Positions 30,849-39,620 of a DNA stretch of 64,000 nt are shown here, one piece after another. The stretch is taken from contig JAEZCF010000030.1 in assembly GCA_023430045.1 (NCBI GenBank), forward strand, positions 1-64,000, written 5' to 3'. Within the stretch, counting starts at the first letter, position 1. Each line of letters opens with the position of its first letter. A model generated the notes under the pieces. That model was not told where the DNA came from. It made no database searches and worked only from the letters and a program-made list of their open reading frames with translations. Source of the stretch: Pseudomonadota bacterium. Lineage in GTDB: Bacteria; Pseudomonadota; Gammaproteobacteria; Xanthomonadales; Xanthomonadaceae. The position numbers and the translations under genes were made by a program.

Positions 30849-31546
30849 GGGGCGAACAGCGTATCGATGTCCGCCGCATCCAGCGTGCGCCACTGGCCTT
30901 CCTCCAGCCCATCCAGCCCCAGGCCACCGACGCGGCTGCGATGCAGCGCCTGCACGTGGTTGCCGGTGGCGGCGAACATGCGTCGTACCTGGTGGTAACG
31001 CCCTTCATGCAGCACCAGGCGCGCCGAACGCGGGCCCAGCACCTCAAGTGCGGCCGGCAGCAGCGCGGTCTTTTCCGATTCCAGCATCAATGTGCCGCTG
31101 GCGAACAGCGCCACCTCATCGCCGCGCAGGTCCTCGGCCAGCTCCACCTCGTAGACTTTTGGCAGCTTCGCCTTCGGCGAGATGATCCGATGCAGCAGGC
31201 CACCATCATCGGTGAGCAGCAGCAGCCCGCTGGTGTCACGGTCCAGCCGGCCTACGGTGGACAACACCGGATCGCGGTCGCGATAACGCGGCGGCAGCAG
31301 GTCATGCACCAGGCGCCCCTTGTCCTTGGTGGAACAGGTGACACCGCGCGGCTTGTGCAGCGCGATCACCAGGCCCACCGGCGGGTCCAGCGGCTCTCCA
31401 TCCACGCGGACGTCTTCGTGCGCCACCTGGTCGTCGGCATACAGCACTTCACCAGCGGCATCGGTGATGCGGCCTTCGCGGAACATCCACTGCACCTGCC
31501 TGCGACTGCCATAGCCCAGGTTGGCGATCAGCTTGACCAGCTTCAT
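30845..31546 (-). CDS. rsuA: 16S rRNA pseudouridine synthase (RsuA family)
   Basis: 233 residues. N-terminal S4 RNA-binding domain (KLIANLGYGSRRQVQWMFRE) followed by the RsuA/RluB/E/F catalytic domain: VGRLDRDTSGLLLLTDDG with the catalytic Asp, KVYEVEL, and EGRYHQVRRMFAATGNHV. RsuA isomerises U516 of 16S rRNA. RluE- or RluF-like specificity is not fully excluded. The start overlaps the rsmC stop (ATGA at 31543-31546); its stop overlaps the HAD start. An rRNA-modification operon is thus evident. Confidence 0.9.
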   Translation of the reverse strand: MKLVKLIANLGYGSRRQVQWMFREGRITDAAGEVLYADDQVAHEDVRVDGEPLDPPVGLVIALHKPRGVTCSTKDKGRLVHDLLPPRYRDRDPVLSTVGRLDRDTSGLLLLTDDGGLLHRIISPKAKLPKVYEVELAEDLRGDEVALFASGTLMLESEKTALLPAALEVLGPRSARLVLHEGRYHQVRRMFAATGNHVQALHRSRVGGLGLDGLEEGQWRTLDAADIDTLFAP

Positions 31547-32601
31547 CGCGCGCCCCCGCGCACCGCCTCGAGCAATTTGAAACCGTCGCGTTCGGCAATC
31601 ACCCGCACCGTGCCGAAGCTGTCGTTGAGCACATGCTCGTACGGCAGATGGCGGTTGGCCACCACGAACAGCCGCCCACCGCGACGCAGCGCCTGCGCGG
31701 CCACGGCGATGAAGCGCTGGCCGATATCCGGGCGATCCTCGCGGGCGGGCGTGTGGAACGGCGGGTTGCTGACGATCACATCGTAGACCGGCTCGATGCC
31801 GGCGGTGACGTCGCGCCACAGGTACTGCACCGGCACGTCACGCGGCGGCGGGGACAGGTTGGCACGGGCCAGGTCCAGCGCGCGCTGCTCGGCCTCGTAC
31901 AGGTCCAGCGCGGAGATCTTCGGGCAGCGTTCCAGCAGCTCGCGCGACAGATAACCGTAGCCCGCGCCAAGATCCGCCGCGCGGCCGGCGAGATCGGCCG
32001 GCAGGTGCTCGGCCAGCAGCGCCGATGCCGGGTCGATGCGGTCCCAGGCGAACACGCCCGGGCGGCTGAGGAAGCGCCCGTCCAGGATCTTCCGCGGGGC
32101 ATCCAGTGTCGCCCAGCGGGTGGCCAGGGCGGCATCGTGCCGACCCTCCAGGGGGGCGGTCCAGTACACGCGACAGTGGTTCTTGGTCAGCACGCCGCCA
32201 AGCCCAGCCAACTGCTTCAGGTCGCCTTCTCCGGAACGTGCGCCCTCGTTGTTGGACTGGCAGGCCACCACCACGCCGCCCGGAGCGACCAGCTGCAGTG
32301 CCCGCGCGAACAGGGCGCGAGCCTCTTCGCGCTGGCGCGGTGGCAACAGCAGCACCATCGCGAAACGGCCAGCCTGGTCTTCGCCCAGGGAGGACACCAC
32401 CTCCCGGCCGCCCGCCTGCAGCGACTGCGCGAAGGGCGCGAAACTCTGCTCGCAGACCAGTTCGTGGCCCTGCGCCTGTTCGCGCAGCGGCCAGCCATCG
32501 CGCGCGCGCAGGAAGGCGACCGGACCCTGCGGCCAGCGCAGCAGACCCTGGGCGAAGGGAAGGAACAGGGTCTGCAGGGGAGCGTCGTCGCGGGCAGCCA
32601 T
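31543..32601 (-). CDS. rsmC: 16S rRNA m2G1207 methyltransferase
   Basis: 352-residue class I SAM-dependent methyltransferase with the duplicated RsmC architecture: a degenerate N-terminal half (residues about 1-170, ending CRVYWTAPLEG) and a catalytic C-terminal half with the SAM motif ADLGAGYGYLSRELL and the guanine-N2 methylase motif DVIVSNPPFHTP. It methylates G1207 in 30S subunits. A TACAAT -10 box on the minus strand at 32637-32642 would start transcription about 30 nt upstream of the ATG. First gene of the coupled rsmC-rsuA-HAD operon. Confidence 0.92.
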   Translation of the reverse strand: MAARDDAPLQTLFLPFAQGLLRWPQGPVAFLRARDGWPLREQAQGHELVCEQSFAPFAQSLQAGGREVVSSLGEDQAGRFAMVLLLPPRQREEARALFARALQLVAPGGVVVACQSNNEGARSGEGDLKQLAGLGGVLTKNHCRVYWTAPLEGRHDAALATRWATLDAPRKILDGRFLSRPGVFAWDRIDPASALLAEHLPADLAGRAADLGAGYGYLSRELLERCPKISALDLYEAEQRALDLARANLSPPPRDVPVQYLWRDVTAGIEPVYDVIVSNPPFHTPAREDRPDIGQRFIAVAAQALRRGGRLFVVANRHLPYEHVLNDSFGTVRVIAERDGFKLLEAVRGGAR

Positions 32602-32636
32602 CGGGCAGGTGGGCCTTGCTGTTTCGGGGGGCGTCC

Positions 32637-32642
32637 ATTGTA
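32637..32642 (-). promoter_or_regulatory. -10 box of the rsmC operon
   Basis: TACAAT on the minus strand, about 35 bp upstream of the rsmC ATG; the expected transcript start is near 32630. Confidence 0.4.
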
Positions 32643-32767
32643 CCGGCTCCCCGATCCCCGGCCCTGCACGGCGCCAGCGCTTTGCGAAAAGCCAACGCCA
32701 CCTTGATCCGGTGCGAACACCCTGCCGGTCAGGGTAGTGACACCCCTCGGATTACTGGAGAAACCGC

Positions 32768-33031
32768 ATGCGTGCCTTGTTCGTCGGTGGCGTGGTCGAC
32801 AACAGCGAGATGGATCTGGAGGGCAGCCAACCGCCCGTGCATTACCCGCAGGATACCGGCGGCGGGCATTCGCGCTATCGCCTGCACCAGTTGGGCAAGG
32901 CAGCCGATGGCACGGTCGCCTACGCGGTATACGGCGCCCCGGACATGGCCGATGAGGAGGTGAGCAGGGTGGCAGACGAACGTGCCTACGCCCGACGCTT
33001 CGAAGCCGAACCGACCCTGTTCGAACACTGA
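32768..33031 (+). CDS. conserved hypothetical protein, 87 residues
   Basis: Small acidic protein (MRALFVGGVVDNSEMDLEGS..., with SRYRLHQLG and AYAVYGAPDMADEEVSRVAD), without signal peptide or membrane segment. I do not recognise a named domain. Codon usage is like the neighbours, TGGAG lies 9 nt before the ATG, and an intrinsic terminator follows at 33075, so it is very likely a real single gene. It is divergent from the rsmC operon. Confidence 0.75.
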   Translation: MRALFVGGVVDNSEMDLEGSQPPVHYPQDTGGGHSRYRLHQLGKAADGTVAYAVYGAPDMADEEVSRVADERAYARRFEAEPTLFEH

Positions 33032-33074
33032 TCAACGCTGGGGCCGGGTCCTGCCCGGCGGCCAGGCGACCTGT

Positions 33075-33104
33075 GATGCCGATCCTTGGATCGGCATCAT
33101 TTTC
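33075..33104 (+). terminator. intrinsic terminator after the 87-residue gene
   Basis: GATGCCGATCC and GGATCGGCATC form a perfect 11-bp stem with a 2-nt loop, followed by ATTTTC. It sits between convergent genes, 44 bp after the hypothetical gene. Confidence 0.75.
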
Positions 33105-33140
33105 AGGCATTCTGCGGCGTTCTTTGCGCGGCGTTTCTAC

Positions 33141-35180
33141 TCAATGCAGGGCGTGCGTGCCAGGACCATGCACATGCCGCACGGCGGCGACCAGCTGGGC
33201 CACTGAATAAGGCTTGGCCACATGCTCCTGGAAACCTGAAGCAAGCGCACGGCGGCGGTCGTCCGCACGCGCCAGTGCCGTCACCGCTACGGCGGGCAGC
33301 GTCTGCGCATCCACCGCCATGTCTTCGCGCAGCGTACGGATCAGACCGTAGCCATCCATTCCCGGCATGCCGATGTCGGTCAACAGCACGTCAAATCGCT
33401 CGCGATGCCTGTCGTTGAGCAACTCCAGCGCCTCGCCTGCCGATGCTGCAGCGGTTACATCGGCCCCCTGCTCTTCGAGCATGCGTCGCAGGTATTCCAG
33501 GACTTCCACCTGGTCCTCGACCGCCAGCACGCGCAACCCGCGCAGCGGATACGGCTCGATGATCTTTTCGGTGATCGGCCCGCCACTGACCACTTCCCGC
33601 AACGGCCTCGCACCCTGGTCCGGCTGGTAACGCGGCATCACCACAGTGAACACCGCGCCATGCCCATGACCTTCGCTGGCCGCGGTGACGTTGCCACCAT
33701 GCAGTTCCACCAGCTGCTGCACGATGGCCAGGCCAAGTCCCAGTCCGCCATGACGGCGGGTGGTCGTTCCATCGGCCTGGCGGAAACGGCCGAACAGATG
33801 ACGCAGGAACTCCGGGTCGATTCCATCACCGCTGTCACGCACGGTGATCTGCCAGGCGTCGCCGTGTTCTTCCAGCTTCAGCCTCACGAAGCCTTCGGCC
33901 GGCGTGAACTTGATCGCGTTGGAAAGCAGGTTCCACAGCACCTGCTGCATGCGCGTGGCGTCGCCCAGCACCAGGCACGGCGCTTCCGGAAGCTCCACGC
34001 TCACGTCCAGCGCCTTGCCCTCGGCCACCAGCTCCTGCGCCCCCAGCGCAGCGCGCAGCTGGTCACGCAGGTCCAGCACTTCCACTTCCAGCTGCACCTT
34101 GCCCAGCAGCATGCTGCTCAGGTCCAGCATGTCCGATATCAGCCGCTTCTGCGCCGTGGCGCTGCTGGCAATGACGCCCAGTCCCTTGTACAGCGGGCTG
34201 TCTGCCGTTACGCGCTGCAGCAGCAGTTCGCTCCAGCCGAGGATCGTCGTCAGCGGCGTGCGCAGCTCATGGGACAGCGTGGCCAGGAATTCGTCCTTCA
34301 GGCGCGCGGTGTTTTCCGCAGCGTTGCGTGCCGCGCGTTCGGACTGCAGCAGTTCCTCGCGGGCCAGTTCGATCTCGCGCCGTTCGGTCACGTCAGGGCT
34401 GCTGCCCGCCAGCCCGACGAACTCGCCCGTGCGCGAGAACCGCGGCCGGGCGTTCATTTCCAGCCAGCGCCATTCCCCGTCGGCCCGCCGCGCCCGTACC
34501 AATGCATGCAGCGAACGCTGTGCGCCAAGCGCCTCACGCAGCTCGTAATCGAATACGGAGGCATCGTCCGGATGCACCAGGCCGCGCCAGACATCTTCCG
34601 GCACGCGGTTTTCGTCGCCGCCGAAGAACTCGCTGAAGGCACTGTTGACGAACCGCGCATGACCCTGGGCATCCAGTACCCATACCGGCATCGGCAATCC
34701 GTCGGCCAGCGCGCTGAAGCGCGCCTCGCTCTCTCCCAGCTCGCCTTCAATGCGCTTGCGGGCGCTGACATCGAAAAACAGGATGGCTACCTTGTCCTCG
34801 CCCGGCTCCCCCACACGCACAGCGTTGACCGCATAGGAACGCCCCAGCGCGCGGGCATCCAGCTCGAACTGCGCGGGCCGCCCCGACCGGGCGATCTTTC
34901 CGTAGATCCGAAACCATTCCTGCTCGTGTTCCGGCTCCAGTTCCGTCATGCGCCTGCCGACCGCATCCACCAGGCCTGTCTGTCGTTCGAAGGCTTCGTT
35001 CACCTCCAGGAACAGGTAATCCACCGGGCGGTCATGTTCGAACAGCACCTGCACGACACAGAAACCCGCCGACATGCGGTCCAGTGCCTGCCGGTGCAGG
35101 CCGCCTTCCGCCGGCTCTGTAGACGGGGACGGTGAGTCGAGAGGCAAATTCAGGGAGGACAAGAGAGTGTGTAGACCCAT
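33141..35180 (-). CDS. soluble hybrid histidine kinase (PAS-PAS-HisKA-HATPase-REC)
   Basis: 679-residue cytosolic hybrid kinase without transmembrane segments. Two PAS domains (about residues 30-142 and 150-270, the second ending in a PAC motif LAGSSPDVTERRE) precede a coiled-coil and the H-box DEFLATLSHELRTPL (His304), N-box NLLSNAIKFTPAEG, G-boxes DSGDGID and GLGLGLAIV, and a C-terminal receiver (VLAVEDQVEVLEYL; phospho-Asp in VLLTDIGMPGMDGYG; conserved Lys in HVAKPYS). No DNA-binding output is attached, so phosphotransfer to another protein or modulation of kinase activity by the receiver is expected. The signal and partner are unknown; it stands alone. Confidence 0.9.
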   Translation of the reverse strand: MGLHTLLSSLNLPLDSPSPSTEPAEGGLHRQALDRMSAGFCVVQVLFEHDRPVDYLFLEVNEAFERQTGLVDAVGRRMTELEPEHEQEWFRIYGKIARSGRPAQFELDARALGRSYAVNAVRVGEPGEDKVAILFFDVSARKRIEGELGESEARFSALADGLPMPVWVLDAQGHARFVNSAFSEFFGGDENRVPEDVWRGLVHPDDASVFDYELREALGAQRSLHALVRARRADGEWRWLEMNARPRFSRTGEFVGLAGSSPDVTERREIELAREELLQSERAARNAAENTARLKDEFLATLSHELRTPLTTILGWSELLLQRVTADSPLYKGLGVIASSATAQKRLISDMLDLSSMLLGKVQLEVEVLDLRDQLRAALGAQELVAEGKALDVSVELPEAPCLVLGDATRMQQVLWNLLSNAIKFTPAEGFVRLKLEEHGDAWQITVRDSGDGIDPEFLRHLFGRFRQADGTTTRRHGGLGLGLAIVQQLVELHGGNVTAASEGHGHGAVFTVVMPRYQPDQGARPLREVVSGGPITEKIIEPYPLRGLRVLAVEDQVEVLEYLRRMLEEQGADVTAAASAGEALELLNDRHRERFDVLLTDIGMPGMDGYGLIRTLREDMAVDAQTLPAVAVTALARADDRRRALASGFQEHVAKPYSVAQLVAAVRHVHGPGTHALH

Positions 35181-35334
35181 GGGCAGTTACCACAGCATGG
35201 TCCAGAAAGCGTATTCGCAGCGTCAAGCGCCGTCGGTCATGCCGGGGGCCGATGAATTGAGCGTAAGCGCGCGCCGGGTGCCGGCGGCCCACGCCTTGTC
35301 CGCCCGCAGGGTCAGCCCCACACTGGTCCTTACC

Positions 35335-35340
35335 TAACAT
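35335..35340 (+). promoter_or_regulatory. -10 box for the DUF3016 gene
   Basis: TAACAT about 34 bp upstream of the ATG, leaving a short leader that contains the ribosome-binding site GGAG. Confidence 0.3.
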
Positions 35341-35373
35341 GCACGCGCCCATCGTGGCGCTGGAGCCAAGGTC

Positions 35374-35946
35374 ATGAACCGTCGCTCGACACGCAGCCTG
35401 CTGCTGGCAGGCGCCCTTGCCATCATGCCGCTGCTGGTCACCGCCGCCCCGCGCACGGTGACCGATCCCCAGGCCCCCCGCGCGCTGGAAGCCGCAGGGC
35501 CGGTGAACGTGCAGTGGAACGACCCCCGCACCTTCTCCGAACTGCGCAACAGCCGCAATCGTTTCGAGGCCGAGCGCGGCGACTGGGTGCGCCAGCTGGC
35601 TGAATACATCCGCACCTCCGCCGCCAAGCAGCTGCAGCCCGGCCAGGCGCTGGATGTCACCATGCTGGACATCAAGCGCGCCGGCGATTTCGAGCCTTGG
35701 CACGGTGCGCGCGCGGACGATATCCGCATCATGCGCGACATCTACCCGCCGAAGATCGCCCTGCAGTACAGCCTCAAGGGCGCGGACGGCGGAATTCTGG
35801 GAGAAGGCGAAACGACGCTGCGCGATACCGGCTTCATGCATGGCAGCATCGGACTGCAGGGCAGCAGCGATCCGCTGCGCTACGAGAAGAAGCTGATCGA
35901 CGATTGGGTGCGCCGCGACCTGGCAAAGGAAATCGCCGCGCGTTGA
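35374..35946 (+). CDS. DUF3016 exported protein
   Basis: 190 residues with a signal peptide (MNRRSTRSLLLAGALAIMPL, cleavage near VTA-AP). The body matches the DUF3016 layout: VNVQWNDPRTFSELRNSRNR, a central LDVTMLDIKRAGDFEPW and a C-terminal DPLRYEKKLIDDWVRRDLAKE. Function unknown, presumably periplasmic. GGAGCC lies 9 nt before the ATG. Convergent with alr across a pair of SMAG repeats. Confidence 0.85.
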   Translation: MNRRSTRSLLLAGALAIMPLLVTAAPRTVTDPQAPRALEAAGPVNVQWNDPRTFSELRNSRNRFEAERGDWVRQLAEYIRTSAAKQLQPGQALDVTMLDIKRAGDFEPWHGARADDIRIMRDIYPPKIALQYSLKGADGGILGEGETTLRDTGFMHGSIGLQGSSDPLRYEKKLIDDWVRRDLAKEIAAR

Positions 35947-35953
35947 GGTATCC

Positions 35954-36011
35954 GTAGGGCCGACCCATGGTCGGCCACCTGGGCATGCAGCCGACCATGG
36001 GCCGGCGCTAC
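35954..36011. repeat. inverted pair of SMAG REP elements
   Basis: GTAGGGCCGACC...GGTCGGCCAC (35954-35978) and GCAGCCGACC...GGCCGGCGCTAC (35987-36011) in opposite orientation, between the convergent DUF3016 and alr genes; the second ends 7 bp before the alr stop codon. Confidence 0.78.
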
Positions 36012-36017
36012 CTGCTG

Positions 36018-37091
36018 CTAACCCACGTATTCACGGCGCACGCGCTTCACCGCGCACGGCAGCTGGTATGCACTGACGCCGCAGCGGGGCGCCAGCTGTG
36101 CGAGGTTCAGCGCTTGACCACCCCACAGCTGCACGTCACTGCCGATGCCGGAATCCGGATGCGCTGTCAGGTCCACCGTCAGCATGTCCATCGATACACG
36201 CCCGATCAGTTCGCCCGGTCGACCGTCGATCACCACCGGCGTGCCGTTCGGCGCGAACTGCGGATAACCGTCCGCATACCCCATGGCCACCACGCCCACA
36301 CGCGTCCGCCCGCGGGCCACGAAGCGTGCGCCATAGCCCACCGGTTCACCCGCATCGATCCAGCGTTCGGCAATCACCCGCGAACGCATGTTCATCACCG
36401 GCCGCAGGCGCGCCGTCGTCGGTGAATCCTCCGGCAGCGGATTGGCCCCATACAGCATCAACCCCGGCCGCACCCAGTCGCTGCGCACCTCCGGCCAGCC
36501 CAGCAGCGCCGGCGAATTGCACACGCTGGTCTCGCCCTCCAACCCGGCGATGGCATCGGCGAATACCGCCGCCTGTTCGTGGGTACGCTCGCTGTCCAGT
36601 TCATCGGCACGCGCAAGGTGGGTCATCATCACGATGCGCTGCACATGCGCAAGAGCGGAAAGCCGCACGTGCGCGGCCCGGAACGCCTCCACGTCCAGCC
36701 CCAGCCGGTGCATGCCGCTGTCCAGCTTCAGCCAGACGACAAGCGGGCGCGCGCCCACGAAGGCCGCCACCGCCTCCACCTGCCACGCCGAACCCACGGC
36801 GGTCCACAGATCGTGCTCGACGATCAACGGCAGTTCACTGGCCTCGAAGAAGCCTTCCAGCAGCAGGATCGGCGCGCGGATGCCAGCGTCGCGCAGCTCC
36901 AGCGCCTCCTCGATGGTGGCCACCGCGAAGCCGTCGGCCTCGCCTTCCAGCGCCTGCGCGCAACGCACCGCGCCATGGCCATACGCATCGGCCTTGACCA
37001 CCGCCAGCGCCTTGCCACCGCCCAGCTCGCGGGCCACGCGGTAGTTGCCGCGCAAGGCCTCCAGGTCGATCAACGCACGTGCAGGGCGCAT
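36018..37091 (-). CDS. alr: alanine racemase, catabolic type
   Basis: 357-residue PLP-dependent racemase interconverting L- and D-alanine. The PLP lysine is K33 in AVVKADAYGHG; the second catalytic residue is the Tyr in EPVGYGARF; WLKLDSGMHRLG and RPGLMLYGANPL are family motifs. It overlaps the dadA stop by one base (TGATG), so the racemase supplies D-alanine directly to D-amino acid dehydrogenase, the dadAX arrangement for L-alanine catabolism. Whether it also provides D-alanine for the cell wall cannot be decided here. Confidence 0.95.
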   Translation of the reverse strand: MRPARALIDLEALRGNYRVARELGGGKALAVVKADAYGHGAVRCAQALEGEADGFAVATIEEALELRDAGIRAPILLLEGFFEASELPLIVEHDLWTAVGSAWQVEAVAAFVGARPLVVWLKLDSGMHRLGLDVEAFRAAHVRLSALAHVQRIVMMTHLARADELDSERTHEQAAVFADAIAGLEGETSVCNSPALLGWPEVRSDWVRPGLMLYGANPLPEDSPTTARLRPVMNMRSRVIAERWIDAGEPVGYGARFVARGRTRVGVVAMGYADGYPQFAPNGTPVVIDGRPGELIGRVSMDMLTVDLTAHPDSGIGSDVQLWGGQALNLAQLAPRCGVSAYQLPCAVKRVRREYVG

Positions 37092-38374
37092 CAGCGGCTC
37101 TCCATGTGCAGGGTGGAAACCTTGCCACCGTAACGGAAGATGTCCAGGCCTTCGGTGCTGATCTGCGGCTGCCGCGCGCTCATCAGGTCGGCCAGGTAGC
37201 GTCCGGAACCACAGGCCATGGTCCAGCCCAGCGTGCCGTGGCCGGTGTTGAGGAACAGGTTGCGGAACGGCGTGGCGCCGATCACCGGCGTACCGTCCGG
37301 GGTCGCCGGGCGCAGGCCCGTCCAGAACTCGGAGCGCGACAGGTCGCCGCCCTTCGGGTACAGGTCGCGCACCCCCATTTCCAGCGTTTCGCGACGACGT
37401 GGCGACAGCGACAGATCGAAGCCGGCCACCTCCGCCATGCCGCCCACGCGGATGCGGTTGTCGAAGCGGGTGATGGCGATCTTGTAGCTCTCATCCAGGA
37501 TCGTGGAGGTGGGCGCCATCGCCGGATCGGTGATCGGCAGGGTCAGCGAATAGCCCTTCAACGGATATACCGGCAGCTCCAGACCCAGCGGCGCCACCAT
37601 CGCTGGCGAGTAGCTGCCGAGCGCCACCACGTAATGATCGGCAGTCTCCAGGCGGCCACCCACGCGTACACCGTTGATGCGGTCGCCATCATGCTCGATA
37701 CCGGCGATGTCCACGTCATGGCGGAATTCCACGCCGGCCTCGGCAGCCATCGCCGCCAGCCGGCGGGTGAACAGCTGGCAGTCGCCGGTCTGGTCGCGTG
37801 GCAGCCGCAGCGCACCCACCAGTCCATCCACGTGGGCCAGCGCCGGTTCGGCGCGGATGATGCCGGCACGGTCCAGCACTTCATACGGCACGCCGTACTG
37901 CGACAGCACCTCGATGTCCTGCGCGGACGCATCCAGCTGCTGCTGGGTTCGGAACAGCTGGGTGGTGCCGAGATCGCGACCTTCGTAATCGATGCCCGTT
38001 TCCGCGCGCAGCTGGTTCAGGGAGTCGCGGCTGTATTCGGACATGCGCACCATGCGCGCCTTGTTGATGGCGTAGCGCTCATGCGTACAGTTGCGCAGCA
38101 TCTGCCACAGCCAGCGGTACTGCGCCAGGTCCATGCCCGGACGGATCGCCAGCGGTGCATGTTTCTCGAACAGCCAGCCGATGGCCTTCCTCGGCACACC
38201 CGGGGCCGCCCATGGCGAGGTATAGCCGAACGACAGCTGGCCGGCGTTGGCATAACTGGTTTCCAGCGCCGGGCCCGGCTGGCGGTCCACGACCGTGACA
38301 TCGAAGCCGGCCTGGCGCAGGTACCACGCACTGGTGGTGCCGATGACGCCGCTACCGAGGATGAGAACGCGCAT
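37091..38374 (-). CDS. dadA: D-amino acid dehydrogenase
   Basis: 427-residue FAD-dependent dehydrogenase (DAO family) that oxidises D-alanine to pyruvate and ammonia, feeding electrons to the respiratory chain at the inner membrane. FAD motif MRVLILGSGVIGTTSAWYL, second motif VVDRQPGPALETSYANAG, and C-terminal GTPVIGATPFRNLFLNTGHG. GGAG precedes the ATG at 38374; a TATACT -10 box lies at 38433-38438 on the minus strand. Divergent from a Lrp-family regulator gene and translationally coupled to alr downstream. Confidence 0.95.
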   Translation of the reverse strand: MRVLILGSGVIGTTSAWYLRQAGFDVTVVDRQPGPALETSYANAGQLSFGYTSPWAAPGVPRKAIGWLFEKHAPLAIRPGMDLAQYRWLWQMLRNCTHERYAINKARMVRMSEYSRDSLNQLRAETGIDYEGRDLGTTQLFRTQQQLDASAQDIEVLSQYGVPYEVLDRAGIIRAEPALAHVDGLVGALRLPRDQTGDCQLFTRRLAAMAAEAGVEFRHDVDIAGIEHDGDRINGVRVGGRLETADHYVVALGSYSPAMVAPLGLELPVYPLKGYSLTLPITDPAMAPTSTILDESYKIAITRFDNRIRVGGMAEVAGFDLSLSPRRRETLEMGVRDLYPKGGDLSRSEFWTGLRPATPDGTPVIGATPFRNLFLNTGHGTLGWTMACGSGRYLADLMSARQPQISTEGLDIFRYGGKVSTLHMESR

Positions 38375-38432
38375 GTGACTCTCCAACACGATCATTCCCT
38401 GCGCGGGGGCGCGCCGGGACCATAATCCGGGA

Positions 38433-38438
38433 AGTATA
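38433..38438 (-). promoter_or_regulatory. -10 box of the dadA-alr operon
   Basis: TATACT on the minus strand, about 60 bp upstream of the dadA start; the transcript would have a leader of roughly 50 nt. Confidence 0.4.
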
Positions 38439-38484
38439 GACACCGCCATCCAGTGCATTTGCGCGATTTTTGAAAGCGCGGCAG

Positions 38485-38502
38485 GATATTCCCCTGATAT
38501 TC
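38485..38502. promoter_or_regulatory. GATATTC direct repeat, candidate Lrp-family site
   Basis: GATATTC occurs twice (38485-38491, 38496-38502) with an 11-bp period, in the 147-bp divergent promoter region of dadA and the Lrp-type gene, 20 bp before the regulator's start codon. It may serve autoregulation or alanine-dependent activation. Confidence 0.35.
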
Positions 38503-38521
38503 ACATGACCAAGGCGATGCC

Positions 38522-39001
38522 ATGCCGCCGCGCATCCGCGAACTGGACAAGATAGACAGGAAAATCCTCCGCGTGCTGCAGGCCGAAGGGCGGATATCGT
38601 TCACCGAACTGGGGGAGCGCGTGGGCCTGTCCACCACCCCCTGCACCGAACGCGTGCGCCGGCTGGAGCGCGAAGGCATCATCACCGGCTACCACGCGCA
38701 CCTGGATCCGGCCGCCCTCAAGGCCAGCCTGCTGGTGTTTGTGGAGATCAGCCTGGCCTACAAGTCCGGCGACATCTTCGAGGAATTCCGCCGTGCCGCG
38801 CTGAAGCTTCCCAATGTGCTGGAGTGCCATCTGGTATCCGGCGATTTCGATTACCTCATCAAGGCGCGCATCAGCGAAATGGCGTCCTACCGCAAGCTGC
38901 TGGGCAGCACGCTGTTGACCCTGCCGCATGTACGCGAATCCAAGAGCTACATCGTGATGGAAGAGGTGAAGGAAACCTCGGTACTGCCCATTCCAGACTG
39001 A
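38522..39001 (+). CDS. Lrp/AsnC-family transcriptional regulator, DadR-like
   Basis: 159 residues. Helix-turn-helix LDKIDRKILRVLQAEGRISF with ELGERVGLSTTPCTERVRRL, then the RAM effector domain (LLVFVEISLAYK, LECHLVSGDFDYLIKARIS, SKSYIVMEEVKE). The N-terminal pattern is very close to Lrp/BkdR. Its position divergent from dadA-alr indicates control of alanine catabolism, with L-alanine as the likely ligand, as in DadR of related gamma-proteobacteria; a wider Lrp role is possible. Confidence 0.9.
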   Translation: MPPRIRELDKIDRKILRVLQAEGRISFTELGERVGLSTTPCTERVRRLEREGIITGYHAHLDPAALKASLLVFVEISLAYKSGDIFEEFRRAALKLPNVLECHLVSGDFDYLIKARISEMASYRKLLGSTLLTLPHVRESKSYIVMEEVKETSVLPIPD

Positions 39002-39051
39002 CGGAACGGCCGTGATGCAGCCTGTCCTGTGGCAGGCGTATCCCCTCGCCG

Positions 39052-39480
39052 TCAGGGCCGTATCCGCGAATCCGAACCCTGCGGGACACTGTCGTGGTAA
39101 CGCCCGGTCCTGGAATCGAACACACGGTTCTGGCCTGCCGGCTTCACGCCCGGAATGATCCGCCCATCGCGGTCGTAGACCTTGGCCGGTGCCGTGCTTC
39201 GCGGCGGCGCCACCTGCGCCGGCCCGGTGCTGCGTATCGGTCCGGCCTCTGCCGGCGGAGCGGTGACCGGACGTGGCACGGGCGCCGGGGTAGCCTGCCG
39301 TGTCGGTGCCGGCGGCGATGGCTGCACCATGGGTACCGGACGCGACGCCACCGGCGCTGCGGGTGGAGGCGCAACGGTCGTCGCCGCACGCGTGGACGTG
39401 GGGCTGGACGGCGGAGCCACCTGGGCAACTACCAGAGAAGGCAGCAGTACCAGGCCCAACGTAAGCAATGAACGGTTCAT
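39052..39480 (-). CDS. exported proline/alanine-rich low-complexity protein
   Basis: 142 residues. Signal peptide MNRSLLTLGLVLLPSLVVAQ followed by about 80 residues rich in Pro, Ala and Thr, then a short conserved-looking C-terminus (KVYDRDGRIIPGVKPAGQ, RTGRYHDSVPQG). No enzymatic domain is seen. It is probably a periplasmic or surface spacer protein; such sequences are sometimes mislabelled arabinogalactan-like. The start at 39480 gives the signal peptide and follows GGGG. Convergent with the Lrp-type gene. Confidence 0.65.
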   Translation of the reverse strand: MNRSLLTLGLVLLPSLVVAQVAPPSSPTSTRAATTVAPPPAAPVASRPVPMVQPSPPAPTRQATPAPVPRPVTAPPAEAGPIRSTGPAQVAPPRSTAPAKVYDRDGRIIPGVKPAGQNRVFDSRTGRYHDSVPQGSDSRIRP

Positions 39481-39620
39481 GGCACACCCCCACGACGAAG
39501 AACACCAGCATGCGACCGATCCCGTGTGCCGCCCATGAACATGCCGCGTTGACCCCGCTTGCATGCCGCGCGGCCAATCCCCATTTCACGGTTTCCGCCG
39601 GTATTCCCAGGAGACACCGC

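Noticed and set aside
33042..33060. Possible SMAG element GGCCGGGTCCTGCCCGGCG
   Set aside because: It lacks the GTAG head and has only a short degenerate stem; the real terminator follows at 33075.
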